Of a DNA stretch of 64,000 nt, positions 30,107 to 39,434 are shown piece by piece (positions within the stretch are counted from its first letter, which is position 1; each line of letters begins with the position of its first letter). Origin of the DNA: Ignavibacteria bacterium. Lineage in GTDB: Bacteria; Bacteroidota; Ignavibacteria; Tepidaquicellales; Tepidaquicellaceae. Position numbers and translations under genes: made by a program. The notes beneath the pieces are model-generated. The model saw only the letters and a list, made by a program, of their open reading frames with translations. It was not told the DNA's origin and did no database searches. The stretch is from positions 310,001 to 374,000 of the forward strand of contig DATAJP010000003.1 in the NCBI GenBank assembly GCA_036262055.1, in the 5' to 3' direction.

Positions 30107-30651
30107 ACAATCGGGTCTTCGGGGAAGGTGGAAATGATGGAATACTCGCCGCCCATGCGTTTGAGCGAGTCAGCCCAGAGATGTGAATGGTCGTTATCAA
30201 ATAAATTTTCTTCATCGATATCGGAAACATACCATGATTTGGTGTTAATTTCACCGTCAAGTTGGTTGGGACTCCAGCCGGAATATCCCAAAAAAAACAA
30301 AACATCATCGGATTTTAAAACGCCTGTAGAAATGAGAGATTTGATTTGCTCGTAGTTGCCGCCCCAGTAAATCCCGTCGCCGATTTCAAATGAATCATCG
30401 ATAACCGAACCGACCCGGTGAACAATGTTCAGCGTTTCCTGTTCGACAGGTCCTCCGATATAAACATTCGCATCAAATTGAGGAAAGTCCTCGACAACAT
30501 CATCAAGCTTAATGTCGAGTTTTTTGTTTAAGATAAAACCGACACTGCCTGCATCGTTATGTTCAGTTAAAAAAATTACTGAGCGCTTGAATATATCGTT
30601 TAGAAAGGGGGCGGAGATTAATATTTTTCCTTTATCGGGTCTATGCATCAT
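30100..30651 (-). CDS. YqgE/AlgH family protein
   Basis: A 183-residue protein of the UPF0301 family. The N-terminus GKILISAPFLNDIFKRSVIFLTEHNDAGSVG... and the later IYIGGPVEQETL-type and FFLGYSGWSPNQLDGEI motifs are diagnostic. The function is unknown; one homologue affects alginate regulation. It begins 24 bases after the large secreted protein on the same strand, so the two are likely co-transcribed. The 3' end runs into a tandem repeat. Confidence 0.92.
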   Translation of the reverse strand: MMHRPDKGKILISAPFLNDIFKRSVIFLTEHNDAGSVGFILNKKLDIKLDDVVEDFPQFDANVYIGGPVEQETLNIVHRVGSVIDDSFEIGDGIYWGGNYEQIKSLISTGVLKSDDVLFFLGYSGWSPNQLDGEINTKSWYVSDIDEENLFDNDHSHLWADSLKRMGGEYSIISTFPEDPIVN

Positions 30652-30675
30652 AACAAAATTATTAAAAGAAAAAAA

Positions 30676-33111
30676 TTATTTAAGTAACACCATTTTTTTA
30701 GACTGCACGAAGTCATTCGATTTCAGAATATAAAAATAAACTCCCGATGGTAAGCTCTTTGCATCGAACACAATCGAGTTAAAACCTTTTTCCATTTTAC
30801 CTTCAACAAGAGCTGCAATCATTTTTCCTGTTATGTCATAAATTCTTAAGCTCGTATGTCCGCTTTTCGGAAGATAATAATCAATCTTCGTTGCAGGATT
30901 GAACGGGTTCGGATAATTCTGGAATAATTTATATTCACCGACTATCTCGGTTCCGTTATTCACGTTCACGATATTTGCGTAACTGATTTTTGCAATCGTT
31001 TCGATTTCCGCAAGTCCGGCAACATTCATTCCGTTCACAGTTCCGGTAAATTCTTTTATACGTACTTTTATTTTGTTGCAAAGAACAGCCGGTGATACAG
31101 GAACAGACTTGCCGTCTGGTTTTAAAACACCTGTCGAGTTAATAAAATTCACAACCTCGCCGTCTTTGTAAAATGTAACATCGCAGTCATTAACGTTTAT
31201 ATTAGTACCGTTTTCGGAATTTGAAAGAATGTTATATAATTTTAATTCACGAACGTCCATATATAAATCCCAGCTAAGCTCGAGATACTGGTCTTGCGTT
31301 CCGGCAGAAATCCAGTTGACGTTCAGATTTTTATTCTGAGCTTTTCTGTCGATTGCGTTTTTGCCTTTGTAATTTCCCGTTACACTGCTTTCGATTACAT
31401 GAGCCGAGGTCGAATAATTCGTGAACTGAGCTTCACCGATTGAGTTAGGGAGCGGAATCAATGTGTGTCCTGCGTGGCATCCGACACATTTTGCGCCTGA
31501 GCCGTTAATGCCAAAGTTCATTCCCGAAACGTGAGCAAATTTTCCGTTGTTGTTAGTGAGTACTTTTCCGCTGTCATCGACAAGTTGTTCAAATAAATTT
31601 ACGTTTGCGGGACTTTCACCGCTTGCAAGAAGCCCTGTGAGTTCAATCGGCTGTTCACCGAATAAAATAGGGAAGTCCTGCCCGTTCGGGTCCTGTCGCT
31701 GATGATTCATAAAAAATTGAATCTTTACTTTGCGGTTAATCTTAGGGGCATCATCAATCGGAACGTCAACAGGTGCATTTGTATAAATGTTTAGACAATC
31801 AAATCTGAATAATCCGCCCTGATAAAAAGTTGAAGGATCAGAAGTCGGCGGAACTCTATTAGTATCAAATGTTGTGAGATAAGGTAATGACGGCGGCACA
31901 GGTCTCGCAACCAAAAGTTCTGCATTGAGCTCAAGTGTTCCCGGGAAGTTAATTACCTGCTGTAATCCCGAACCGTTGATATTGCATGTGTAAATTCCGA
32001 AATCAGCAGTCAGCGGGTCAGTTGCATAAGACAATAAGATATTTCCGTTATTCAATGGCAACGGGTCGGTTGCATAAGGGGGTGAATATGTTCCTGTTGA
32101 CGGGGGATTATTAACATAAAGCGACGTTGTTGTATCGACACCGATTATGTGTTTATATTGAGCTAAACCTTTTTCAAAATATCTTATGCCCGGACTTCCT
32201 CCTGTGAACGACATGGAAAGACTCGGGACATAAACTCCGAAGAGAGTGCCGTCCTGAGCAACTCTTGAACGGTATGTAAAAAATGATTTACGGTTTCGCG
32301 GGTCACCGCTGTAAATTTTCATTATATCACCGTCAGGTCTTATCTGAATGTTCTGCCATATGTTTGCAATATCATTGGTTAAGGCAAGTGAGTCAATGCG
32401 TGTGATATTATTAGGTGCTGAGTTACTTGGTCTGTCGATATTTAAAAGCCATCGTGAATAAACTATATGTCCGAGCGGGTCAATTGTAGGTTTCTCAGCA
32501 CTGTTTCTTTCGGTAGTAATCCTGAACATATTTTGTCCTGTCGAATCCATAATATAAAGATTCGTTGCAGGATAACCGTCAATCTGAGATAGAGTAGGGA
32601 ATCTTGTCGAAGCAAAAATTATTTTTCCGTTTGGTAAATAAACCGGGTCAATGTCATCATATTTTACAAACTTTGATGCCGCGGGTCCGAATTGTGATAA
32701 ATTAATGAACCTGTCGGTATGAGTAATTTTTCTTAAGCTGCTGCCATCGGCAGTGATTTCATATATTCTCCAATTGCTGTCACGGTTTTCAATACCAGCA
32801 AATAAGATTCTTAAACCATCCCAGCTTACGCAGGGCTGCTGAACGTCAATTAAACGAATGCCGTTGATTATTTTTATGCTGTCAAGAAGTGTTATGACGT
32901 TTCCATTAGTTTCTCTTATTAGCATTCTGCCGCCTGGAGCTTTGAACCTTGAAAAGCCGCCCATGCCGGGAAGTAAACCTGCCTGAGGGAAGAAAATATT
33001 TCCGTTTGATGCCGGATTTCTTGAAACAAAAACTATAGGGGAGTTAATCTGGGAAAAAACCGGTTCCGTGAGCAGAACTAAAAATAATAAGATTTTATAC
33101 ATATGTTTCAA
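30676..33111 (-). CDS. Secreted PD40-propeller protein with CxxCH motif and T9SS domain
   Basis: An 811-residue exported protein with signal peptide (1-20). Residues 25-400 carry WD40/PD40-like repeats (WRIYEITADGSSLRKIT, NLYIMDSTGQNMFRIT, GIYTCNINGSGLQQV). A heme c site CVGCHAGH lies at 542-546. Residues 580-690 resemble a discoidin/F5-8C-type fold, and a type IX sorting domain closes the protein (LFQNYPNPFNPATK ... KKMVLLK). The domain order recalls the PD40-plus-heme proteins related to the hydrazine synthase alpha subunit, but no such enzyme activity is implied. The single heme may serve surface electron transfer. Confidence 0.85.
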   Translation of the reverse strand: MKHMYKILLFLVLLTEPVFSQINSPIVFVSRNPASNGNIFFPQAGLLPGMGGFSRFKAPGGRMLIRETNGNVITLLDSIKIINGIRLIDVQQPCVSWDGLRILFAGIENRDSNWRIYEITADGSSLRKITHTDRFINLSQFGPAASKFVKYDDIDPVYLPNGKIIFASTRFPTLSQIDGYPATNLYIMDSTGQNMFRITTERNSAEKPTIDPLGHIVYSRWLLNIDRPSNSAPNNITRIDSLALTNDIANIWQNIQIRPDGDIMKIYSGDPRNRKSFFTYRSRVAQDGTLFGVYVPSLSMSFTGGSPGIRYFEKGLAQYKHIIGVDTTTSLYVNNPPSTGTYSPPYATDPLPLNNGNILLSYATDPLTADFGIYTCNINGSGLQQVINFPGTLELNAELLVARPVPPSLPYLTTFDTNRVPPTSDPSTFYQGGLFRFDCLNIYTNAPVDVPIDDAPKINRKVKIQFFMNHQRQDPNGQDFPILFGEQPIELTGLLASGESPANVNLFEQLVDDSGKVLTNNNGKFAHVSGMNFGINGSGAKCVGCHAGHTLIPLPNSIGEAQFTNYSTSAHVIESSVTGNYKGKNAIDRKAQNKNLNVNWISAGTQDQYLELSWDLYMDVRELKLYNILSNSENGTNINVNDCDVTFYKDGEVVNFINSTGVLKPDGKSVPVSPAVLCNKIKVRIKEFTGTVNGMNVAGLAEIETIAKISYANIVNVNNGTEIVGEYKLFQNYPNPFNPATKIDYYLPKSGHTSLRIYDITGKMIAALVEGKMEKGFNSIVFDAKSLPSGVYFYILKSNDFVQSKKMVLLK

Positions 33112-33280
33112 CCATTAAAATTACCCAAAATAATTACTAAATTCACGATACAAAATACACCACTTTTTTGAACAAAAATACTGATAAATCAGTATCTTCA
33201 TTGATAATTGAATTTTTATTTTATAAGTTCCTATGATGTAAAAAAATTAATTTTAATAACTTTCAATCCAAAAAAATTAA

Positions 33281-35446
33281 ATGAAACCTTCTCTTCTAAA
33301 GTATTTTATACTTTCTTTAGCAGTTACACTCCTCGCATTTAGCCAAGTAAATGCACAAGGTTTAAACAGTGTTTATACCCCTGACGGAATTTATGTTACT
33401 GCAGTCGGAGATGCAGGACTTGTTTTCAGGTCTTCAAATTCCGGCGACGTCTGGGCTCAATATACTTATGGCTCTGACAATTTTAAATCTGTATATGCAA
33501 TAGATAATGATGTGTGGATTGCAGCAAGCAGCGGAAAAGTTTATAAAACTTTTAAGACTTCCTCGCCGCTTAGTTCAGTCCAGACCGGAACTTCAAATAC
33601 TTTTAACTCGGTATTTTTTGTAAATTCTTCAACAGGCTTTGTTTGCGGTGACGGTGGTGTAGTTTATAAAACCGTTAATGGCGGAAACAACTGGACTTCT
33701 TCAAGTTCGGGAATTTCTTCTGTTAAATTGAATAGCATTCATTTTTCTGATGCCAACAACGGAACTGTTGTAGGTGATAACGGAACAATTTATGTTACAA
33801 ATAACGGCGGAAGCGGATGGACACAGCAGACTTCCGGAACCACAAGAAATTTATTAAGAGTCAGAACCTTTTCTAACGGCGCTATTGCAGTTGGTGAATG
33901 GGGCACACTTTTAACAAGAAACGGAGTTAACTGGAGTGCATTAAATACCAGGACCCGTTCCGACATTCGCGGAATATCGGGAACTTCAATGACTGACCTT
34001 CACATTTGCGGAGGCGGCGGTTTTATAAGAAATAATACAAGCGGCAATTCAAAGTTTTATAATTTCGAAACTAATCCGATGCAGGCAAATCTTGTTGACA
34101 TTTATTATCACAATGCCACATTGGGATTTGCAGTCAGCAGTTTAAACAAAGTTGTCATAAAAACAACTAACGGCGGAACTATATGGAATTGGCCTTCAGG
34201 AACATCAGTTTCAAGAACCTGGCAGCAAAAACTTACAACCAGCGGAGGTATCGGAAATAATTTATGCAGACATCCTTATAATAACGATGCAGTTTTTGTT
34301 ACTATGGGTAACAGAGTTTATGTAAGCTGGAACAGAGGTGATAACTGGACCCAGATTGCAACATGGGGTGCAACCGGAAATAATGCGCATTCATTTTATG
34401 TAAATCCAATTGATACAAATATTATGCTTGCTGCAGTTGAATCTTCACCCGATAAAGTTATTCGCTCAACAAACTACGGTCAAACATGGACTGCAGTTCA
34501 TTCGGCAAATTTCAGTAACTATGGTCAGCCGTTAGAACAAGATCAAAACAATCCTAATACATATTATTTTGCTCCCGATAACGGTGGATTCTGGAAATCA
34601 ACCAATATGGGCGCTAACTGGACTGAAATCAGCGGAAATTACCCGTTCAGAAGTCCCTGCGATGTTCTTGTAATGTGGGACAGCTCGAATGTTATTTTTG
34701 TTGGTGACGGCGTCACAGGTTCAGGTCAGGCAAAAATTTTCCGTTCATCAAACGGGGGAGTTAACTGGACTGACGTAAGAACAGCAACTGCAAGTGAAAT
34801 TCCCTCAATGTGTAATACCGTATTTGATTTATCAAAAATTTATGCAACTGAATGGTCGGGTTCACAAATTTACCGTTCAACAAACTTCGGATATAATTTT
34901 GAAATTAGTCACAGCACAGGTTTTAGCGGTTGGGCATCTGATATTTGCCACGAGGACCCGAATGTAATTTATACGGGAAATTACGGACCGAGTTCATCAT
35001 TCACTACAAATAATGGTGCAAACTGGACTACCGGAACATCAGGCATGTCAGGTTCCGGTGCAGGCGTTATCGTTCCGGAAAGAGGATGGATTATCAGCCA
35101 GCAGACTTCCAATGTTTTTAAGATGCAGATTACCTATGAGGTAATAACTTCTGTCGAAGAAACCGTTTCTTCAATTATTCCTGAAAGATTCGCTCTTTCT
35201 CAGAACTATCCAAATCCTTTCAACCCGGCAACCAAAATTAAATACGATATTCCTGTTAACAGCCAGGTTATGATAAAAGTATTCGATGTTTCAGGAAGAG
35301 AAGTGGCTAATCTTGTAAATGAATTCAAAAATGCAGGAAGCTACGAACTTAATTTCAATGCTTCAAATCTGACTTCAGGAGTTTATTTCTATACAATTTT
35401 GGCAAATGACTTCAGAGAGACAAAGAAAATGCTTTTGATTAAGTAA
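33281..35446 (+). CDS. Secreted YCF48/VPS10-like propeller protein with T9SS domain (copy 1)
   Basis: A 721-residue exported protein: signal peptide to about 26, then many blades with GDxGxxYKTVNGGNNWT, NGTIYVTNNGGSGW and RSTNYGQTW motifs, which mark YCF48-like/sortilin-type propellers. The last 80 residues are a type IX sorting domain ending KKMLLIK. It is similar over its full length to the next gene, so the pair arose by tandem duplication. The natural substrate or surface role is unknown. Confidence 0.88.
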   Translation: MKPSLLKYFILSLAVTLLAFSQVNAQGLNSVYTPDGIYVTAVGDAGLVFRSSNSGDVWAQYTYGSDNFKSVYAIDNDVWIAASSGKVYKTFKTSSPLSSVQTGTSNTFNSVFFVNSSTGFVCGDGGVVYKTVNGGNNWTSSSSGISSVKLNSIHFSDANNGTVVGDNGTIYVTNNGGSGWTQQTSGTTRNLLRVRTFSNGAIAVGEWGTLLTRNGVNWSALNTRTRSDIRGISGTSMTDLHICGGGGFIRNNTSGNSKFYNFETNPMQANLVDIYYHNATLGFAVSSLNKVVIKTTNGGTIWNWPSGTSVSRTWQQKLTTSGGIGNNLCRHPYNNDAVFVTMGNRVYVSWNRGDNWTQIATWGATGNNAHSFYVNPIDTNIMLAAVESSPDKVIRSTNYGQTWTAVHSANFSNYGQPLEQDQNNPNTYYFAPDNGGFWKSTNMGANWTEISGNYPFRSPCDVLVMWDSSNVIFVGDGVTGSGQAKIFRSSNGGVNWTDVRTATASEIPSMCNTVFDLSKIYATEWSGSQIYRSTNFGYNFEISHSTGFSGWASDICHEDPNVIYTGNYGPSSSFTTNNGANWTTGTSGMSGSGAGVIVPERGWIISQQTSNVFKMQITYEVITSVEETVSSIIPERFALSQNYPNPFNPATKIKYDIPVNSQVMIKVFDVSGREVANLVNEFKNAGSYELNFNASNLTSGVYFYTILANDFRETKKMLLIK

Positions 35447-35464
35447 ATAATTCTTTTTAATTTT

Positions 35465-35507
35465 AAACCTGATATGGAAAGGAAATTTTTCTGTATCAGG
35501 TTTTTTT
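35465..35507 (+). terminator. Rho-independent terminator between the paralogues
   Basis: Stem AACCTGATA / TATCAGGTT with a 20-base loop and a run of T. It suggests that the two paralogous genes have separate transcripts. Confidence 0.75.
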
Positions 35508-35540
35508 GTATTCTTTACTCAATAACTCAAACCATATTAT

Positions 35541-37664
35541 ATGAAATCTATTGTACTCCTTCTTTCGCTTTTCCTCACAACAAATATTTTTGCTCAGGGT
35601 TTTAACAGTGTTACCACAAACGACGGGCAGAACGTTACAGCAGTCGGTAACAACGGATTATTATTCCGTTCATCTAACGGAGGTAATACCTGGTCAAGTA
35701 ATACAATCGGTACTGACAATTTAATGTGGGTTTGCAGTTATAATGATAATGTTTGGATAGTCGGTTCAGGTGGAAAGCTTTTTAAAACAATGAAAACTCT
35801 CTCGCCTATAACAACTATTCAACTGCCTACATCGAATACTCTTAATTCATGTTCTAACCTTGGCATCATAAGTTATGTCTGCGGCGACGGAGGCATCGTA
35901 TATAAAAGCACTAACAGAGGAAATAACTGGACATCAGCTAATACCGGAATTCCGAATGTTAAGTTAAATTCAATCAGCTTCTTAGATGAAAATAACGGAG
36001 TGGTGGTTGGAAATGGCGGTACACTTTATGTTACTACCGACGGTGGTAATTCATGGACTTCAAACCCTATAAGCACCAATAATTTATTAAAAGCTAAATA
36101 CCTTTCAACCGGCATTGTAGTCGTTGGTGAAAATGGAACTATATTGCGCAAGACCGGTCTTGCATGGTTGATTATTGATTCTAAGACAAAATCCGATATA
36201 CGCGGCGTGACAGGTACAACCGTAAATGAACTAAGAGTCTGCGGCGGCGGTGGTTTTATCCGGAATAATATCAGTAGTCCAAACTTCTTCAAGTTTGAAC
36301 AAAATCCAATGATGGCTAATCTTGTTGATATTTGTTATTCGGATGCTAACACAGGTTTTGCAGTCAGCAGTCTTAATAATGCTATTATAAGAACAACAAA
36401 CGGCGGTGCTTCATGGGAACTGCCGGCAGGAACGACAGTATCATATAACTGGTCGCAAAAAATTTCTCCGGGAAGCGGCATCGGAAATAACCTTTGCATG
36501 CACCCGACAAACAAAGATGCTATGTTCGTTGTTTACGGAAACAAAGTTTATGTAAGCTGGAATAGAGGCGATGCATGGACACAGATTGCAACGATTTCAA
36601 TCGGAACAAGAGCGCATTCTTTTTATGTAAGCCCGGTCGATTCAAATGTCTGGCTTGCTGCAATGGAATCTTCGCCTGATTGCATCGTAAGAAGCACAAA
36701 TTACGGAGCAACATGGACAAACATACTTGCAAGAAATTTCAGTACTTACGGTCAGCCATTGGAAATGGACCAGAACAATCCTTCAACATATTATTTTGCA
36801 CCTGACGGCGCAACAACAGGATTCTTTAAATCAACTGATAACGGCGCAACGTTTAATAGCATAACAACCGGTTCAAATCCATTTACAAGCCCTTGCGATA
36901 TCATCGTTGAGTGGGGGAATTCAAATGTAATGTTCATAGGTGATGATGGCGCTGACATTCATAAGACCACTAACGGCGGAGTAAACTGGTTCACTGTAAA
37001 GCCGAGTTCATCTTCCGAAGTTCCTTCGATGTGTAATTCTGTTTTTGACCCGACATTCTGCTATGCTACAACGTGGGGCTCAAGCCAGGTTTTCAAAACA
37101 GTTAATAATGGTGATACTTGGGGCATAGTTTCAAATAACTCAGGCAGTGGCTGGGGTTCTGATGTCTGCCGTGAAGACCCTACGCTCGTATTAACAGGAA
37201 ACTATGGCGCACAGTCATATTTATCAACGAATAACGGAGCAAACTTCTTTAACGTGAATACAGGTCTCAGCGGAGCAGGTGCAGGAATTATCGTTCCTGA
37301 GCGCGGTTATTTATTGAATATGCAGACACAGGCGTTATTTAAACTTGTCATTACATATTCTGTATTAACGAGTGTTGACCCTGTTTCTTCATCAATTCCA
37401 ACGTCATTAAAATTATATCAGAACTATCCTAATCCGTTCAATCCATCAACATCAATAAGATTTGACGTTCCGCAAACTGAAAATATTTCATTAAAAATTT
37501 ATAACAGCGCTGGAAAAGAAGTGGCAAATTTGTTCAATGGTGTTAAAAATGCAGGAAGCTATGAAGTTCGTTTCAATGCAGACGGATTGGCATCGGGAGT
37601 TTATTTCTATAAGCTCATAACAGGAAGTACTTCAATTACAAAGAAAATGATGTTTGTGAAGTAA
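35541..37664 (+). CDS. Secreted YCF48/VPS10-like propeller protein with T9SS domain (copy 2)
   Basis: A 707-residue paralogue of the upstream gene, with a signal peptide (to FAQ, about 19), the same array of TTNGGxxW and STNxGxxW blades, shared stretches such as GIGNNLC and DQNNPSTYYFAPD, and a type IX sorting domain ending KKMMFVK. The copies have diverged throughout, so the duplication is not recent. It is followed by its own terminator. Confidence 0.88.
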   Translation: MKSIVLLLSLFLTTNIFAQGFNSVTTNDGQNVTAVGNNGLLFRSSNGGNTWSSNTIGTDNLMWVCSYNDNVWIVGSGGKLFKTMKTLSPITTIQLPTSNTLNSCSNLGIISYVCGDGGIVYKSTNRGNNWTSANTGIPNVKLNSISFLDENNGVVVGNGGTLYVTTDGGNSWTSNPISTNNLLKAKYLSTGIVVVGENGTILRKTGLAWLIIDSKTKSDIRGVTGTTVNELRVCGGGGFIRNNISSPNFFKFEQNPMMANLVDICYSDANTGFAVSSLNNAIIRTTNGGASWELPAGTTVSYNWSQKISPGSGIGNNLCMHPTNKDAMFVVYGNKVYVSWNRGDAWTQIATISIGTRAHSFYVSPVDSNVWLAAMESSPDCIVRSTNYGATWTNILARNFSTYGQPLEMDQNNPSTYYFAPDGATTGFFKSTDNGATFNSITTGSNPFTSPCDIIVEWGNSNVMFIGDDGADIHKTTNGGVNWFTVKPSSSSEVPSMCNSVFDPTFCYATTWGSSQVFKTVNNGDTWGIVSNNSGSGWGSDVCREDPTLVLTGNYGAQSYLSTNNGANFFNVNTGLSGAGAGIIVPERGYLLNMQTQALFKLVITYSVLTSVDPVSSSIPTSLKLYQNYPNPFNPSTSIRFDVPQTENISLKIYNSAGKEVANLFNGVKNAGSYEVRFNADGLASGVYFYKLITGSTSITKKMMFVK

Positions 37665-37693
37665 GAAAATAAAATTAATTTTGATTTAAAACT

Positions 37694-37717
37694 GAAGGGG
37701 CGATAAGCCCCTTTTTT
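37694..37717 (+). terminator. Rho-independent terminator
   Basis: Stem AGGGGC / GCCCCT with loop GATAA and a T run, 30 bases after the second paralogue. Its T tract overlaps the left flank of the MITE-like element. Confidence 0.8.
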
Positions 37718-37721
37718 ATTT

Positions 37722-37829
37722 GGTAATATCTTAATTTAAGAAATTAAATTGTATCCCGAACCCTATAGGGTTCGGTTCAGCGAAAGCTAAAGCTTTCGGC
37801 TACAAAGAATTTGAAATTAGAACACTACC
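37722..37829. mobile_element. MITE-like miniature element related to the 54-kb IS1-type transposon
   Basis: 108 bases. The left end GGTAATATCTTAATTTAAGA matches the transposon's terminal repeat at 16 of 20 positions; the right end matches at 17 of 20 in inverted orientation. The flanks TTTTATTT and TTTCATTT are a 7-of-8 target duplication. The interior holds a perfect 20-bp palindrome at 37756-37775 and an 8-bp hairpin at 37781-37798. No coding capacity. It appears to be a decayed non-autonomous relative that could have been mobilised by the same transposase family. Confidence 0.7.
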
Positions 37830-37888
37830 TTTCATTTTGGAACTTTTGTCTGTCCTTTTTCATTTATGAAATTAAGTTATATTTGTAA

Positions 37889-39031
37889 ATGATTCATAAA
37901 TTATTTTTAATTTCAATATTTTTAATCCTTTTTTTCTCAAATAAGAGTTATTCTGCCGAATCTCAATCCGATGCAAAGCTTCAGAAAGGAATTGAATATA
38001 TTTATAACATACAATTCGATTCTGCTAATGTAATCTTCAATGAGATGACCTCTACCAATCCGAATGACCCTGCAGGTTGGTTTTTTAAAATGCTGGTCGA
38101 ATGGTGGAAGATAAACCTAAACAAAGACGATGAGTCAAACGATGAGATTTTTCTTAATAGCGTAGATAAAGTTATCGAAATAACCGACCGTATTCTTGAA
38201 AAAAATGAAAACGATTACACGGCTTTATTTTACAGAGGGGGAGCAATCGGTTATCGCGGGCTTGTCAGGAGCTTGCGTGAAAGCTGGTTTAAAGCTGCAG
38301 AAGACGGTAAAGACGCATTAAATCTTTTTACTAAGGCAAGCGAGCTAAATACCAATAATAAAGACATCTTATTTGGGATTGGTTTATATAATTATTTCGC
38401 TGAATATGTGCCTGAAAAATATCCATTTTTAAAACCTTTAATGATAATTTTTCCAAACGGGGATAAAGCTAAGGGACTTTTTCAAATCACCGATGCTGCC
38501 GACAACTCAAAGCTTGCGAAATATGAAGCACGCGGAATTCTTTCATATTTGTATATAACTTATGAAAACAATTTCTTTGAATCAGAGAAAAATGCAAAGA
38601 TTCTTATAGAGAAATTCCCCAATAATCCTGTATTTGAGAAATACTTATTTAAAAGTTATATCGGTCTTGGACGTTGGATTGAAGCTTTAAATGGTTGGAA
38701 GAAAGTGCTTGAAAAAGCTGATAGTAACAAGGCTGGATATAATAATGATTATACTCGCCGCGAAGCTAATTATTATATTGCAGTTACGTTGTTCAGTATG
38801 CGAAATGAGCTTGAAGCCGAGCGATATTTATTAAAATCGGAAGAACTAAGTAATAAAATAGGTGGTTCTGCAGCATATTTGGCTCAAATTTACCTTATGG
38901 AAGGCATGCTTGCTGATAAAAAAGGTGACCGGACTTCCGCGATTTATAACTATGACAGGGTTCTTGCGATGGAAAACTTCTCAAATACACACCGCGATGC
39001 GACTGCATTCAAAAACAGCCCATATAGATAG
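37889..39031 (+). CDS. Secreted TPR-like protein
   Basis: A 380-residue protein with signal peptide (1-23, ending SYSAES). The rest is helical and includes TPR-like repeats: PNDPAGWFFKMLVEWW, NDYTALFYRGGAIGY, SELNTNNKDILFGIGLYNY and KGDRTSAIYNYDRVLAMENF. It has no T9SS domain, so it is probably periplasmic. A role in protein contacts is likely, but no partner is evident. A possible -7 box (TATATTTG) overlaps the region just before the start, without a matching -33. Confidence 0.78.
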   Translation: MIHKLFLISIFLILFFSNKSYSAESQSDAKLQKGIEYIYNIQFDSANVIFNEMTSTNPNDPAGWFFKMLVEWWKINLNKDDESNDEIFLNSVDKVIEITDRILEKNENDYTALFYRGGAIGYRGLVRSLRESWFKAAEDGKDALNLFTKASELNTNNKDILFGIGLYNYFAEYVPEKYPFLKPLMIIFPNGDKAKGLFQITDAADNSKLAKYEARGILSYLYITYENNFFESEKNAKILIEKFPNNPVFEKYLFKSYIGLGRWIEALNGWKKVLEKADSNKAGYNNDYTRREANYYIAVTLFSMRNELEAERYLLKSEELSNKIGGSAAYLAQIYLMEGMLADKKGDRTSAIYNYDRVLAMENFSNTHRDATAFKNSPYR

Positions 39032-39052
39032 CTCTAACCATTAAGTTAATCC

Positions 39053-39084
39053 ATTGAAAAATATGTATTTTTTTATTAATTTTG
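39053..39084 (+). promoter_or_regulatory. Bacteroidota-type promoter upstream of rpsU
   Basis: ATTG at 39053-39056, 20 bases, then TAATTTTG at 39077-39084. This fits the -33 TTTG / -7 TAnnTTTG consensus. The rpsU start is 31 bases further on. Confidence 0.5.
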
Positions 39085-39115
39085 TTAAAATAAAAAAGAA
39101 AAGAGGTAAATAACT

Positions 39116-39313
39116 TTGTTCAAAGTCATTATTCAGGATGGTGAATCCGTTGATAAAGCTCTTAAAAGATTTAAAAAGAAATACGAGAAGTCAGGCGTGT
39201 TAAAAGAGTTCAGAAGAAGAATGTTTTACACTAAGCCGTCAGTTGAGAAGAAAATGCTTAAGGAAAGAGCCATCAGAAAGAACAAAAGAATTATTGACGA
39301 AGAAAATAATTAA
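39116..39313 (+). CDS. rpsU: 30S ribosomal protein S21
   Basis: A 65-residue basic ribosomal protein. VIIQDGESVDKALKRFKKKYEKSG and the following EFRRRMFYTKPSVEKK match S21. Start is TTG with an AAGAGG ribosome-binding site about nine bases upstream. It has its own promoter-like boxes and a strong terminator, so it is a single-gene unit. Confidence 0.96.
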   Translation: MFKVIIQDGESVDKALKRFKKKYEKSGVLKEFRRRMFYTKPSVEKKMLKERAIRKNKRIIDEENN

Positions 39314-39336
39314 TTTATTTTCTCGTGAGATTGTTT

Positions 39337-39370
39337 AACCCACCTGCTCTTTTGGCTCGGTGGGTTTTTT
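39337..39370 (+). terminator. Rho-independent terminator after rpsU
   Basis: Stem AACCCACC / GGTGGGTT followed by TTTT. Confidence 0.85.
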
Positions 39371-39434
39371 AATTTAAAGACGAGTTCCTAATTCTTTAAT
39401 AATTCAACATAATTCAGTCGAAAACGTATAAAAT

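Noticed and set aside
37756-37798. Two palindromes considered as a CRISPR repeat or terminator
   Set aside because: No repeated units with spacers follow, and there is no T run; they fit better as the interior of the MITE-like element.
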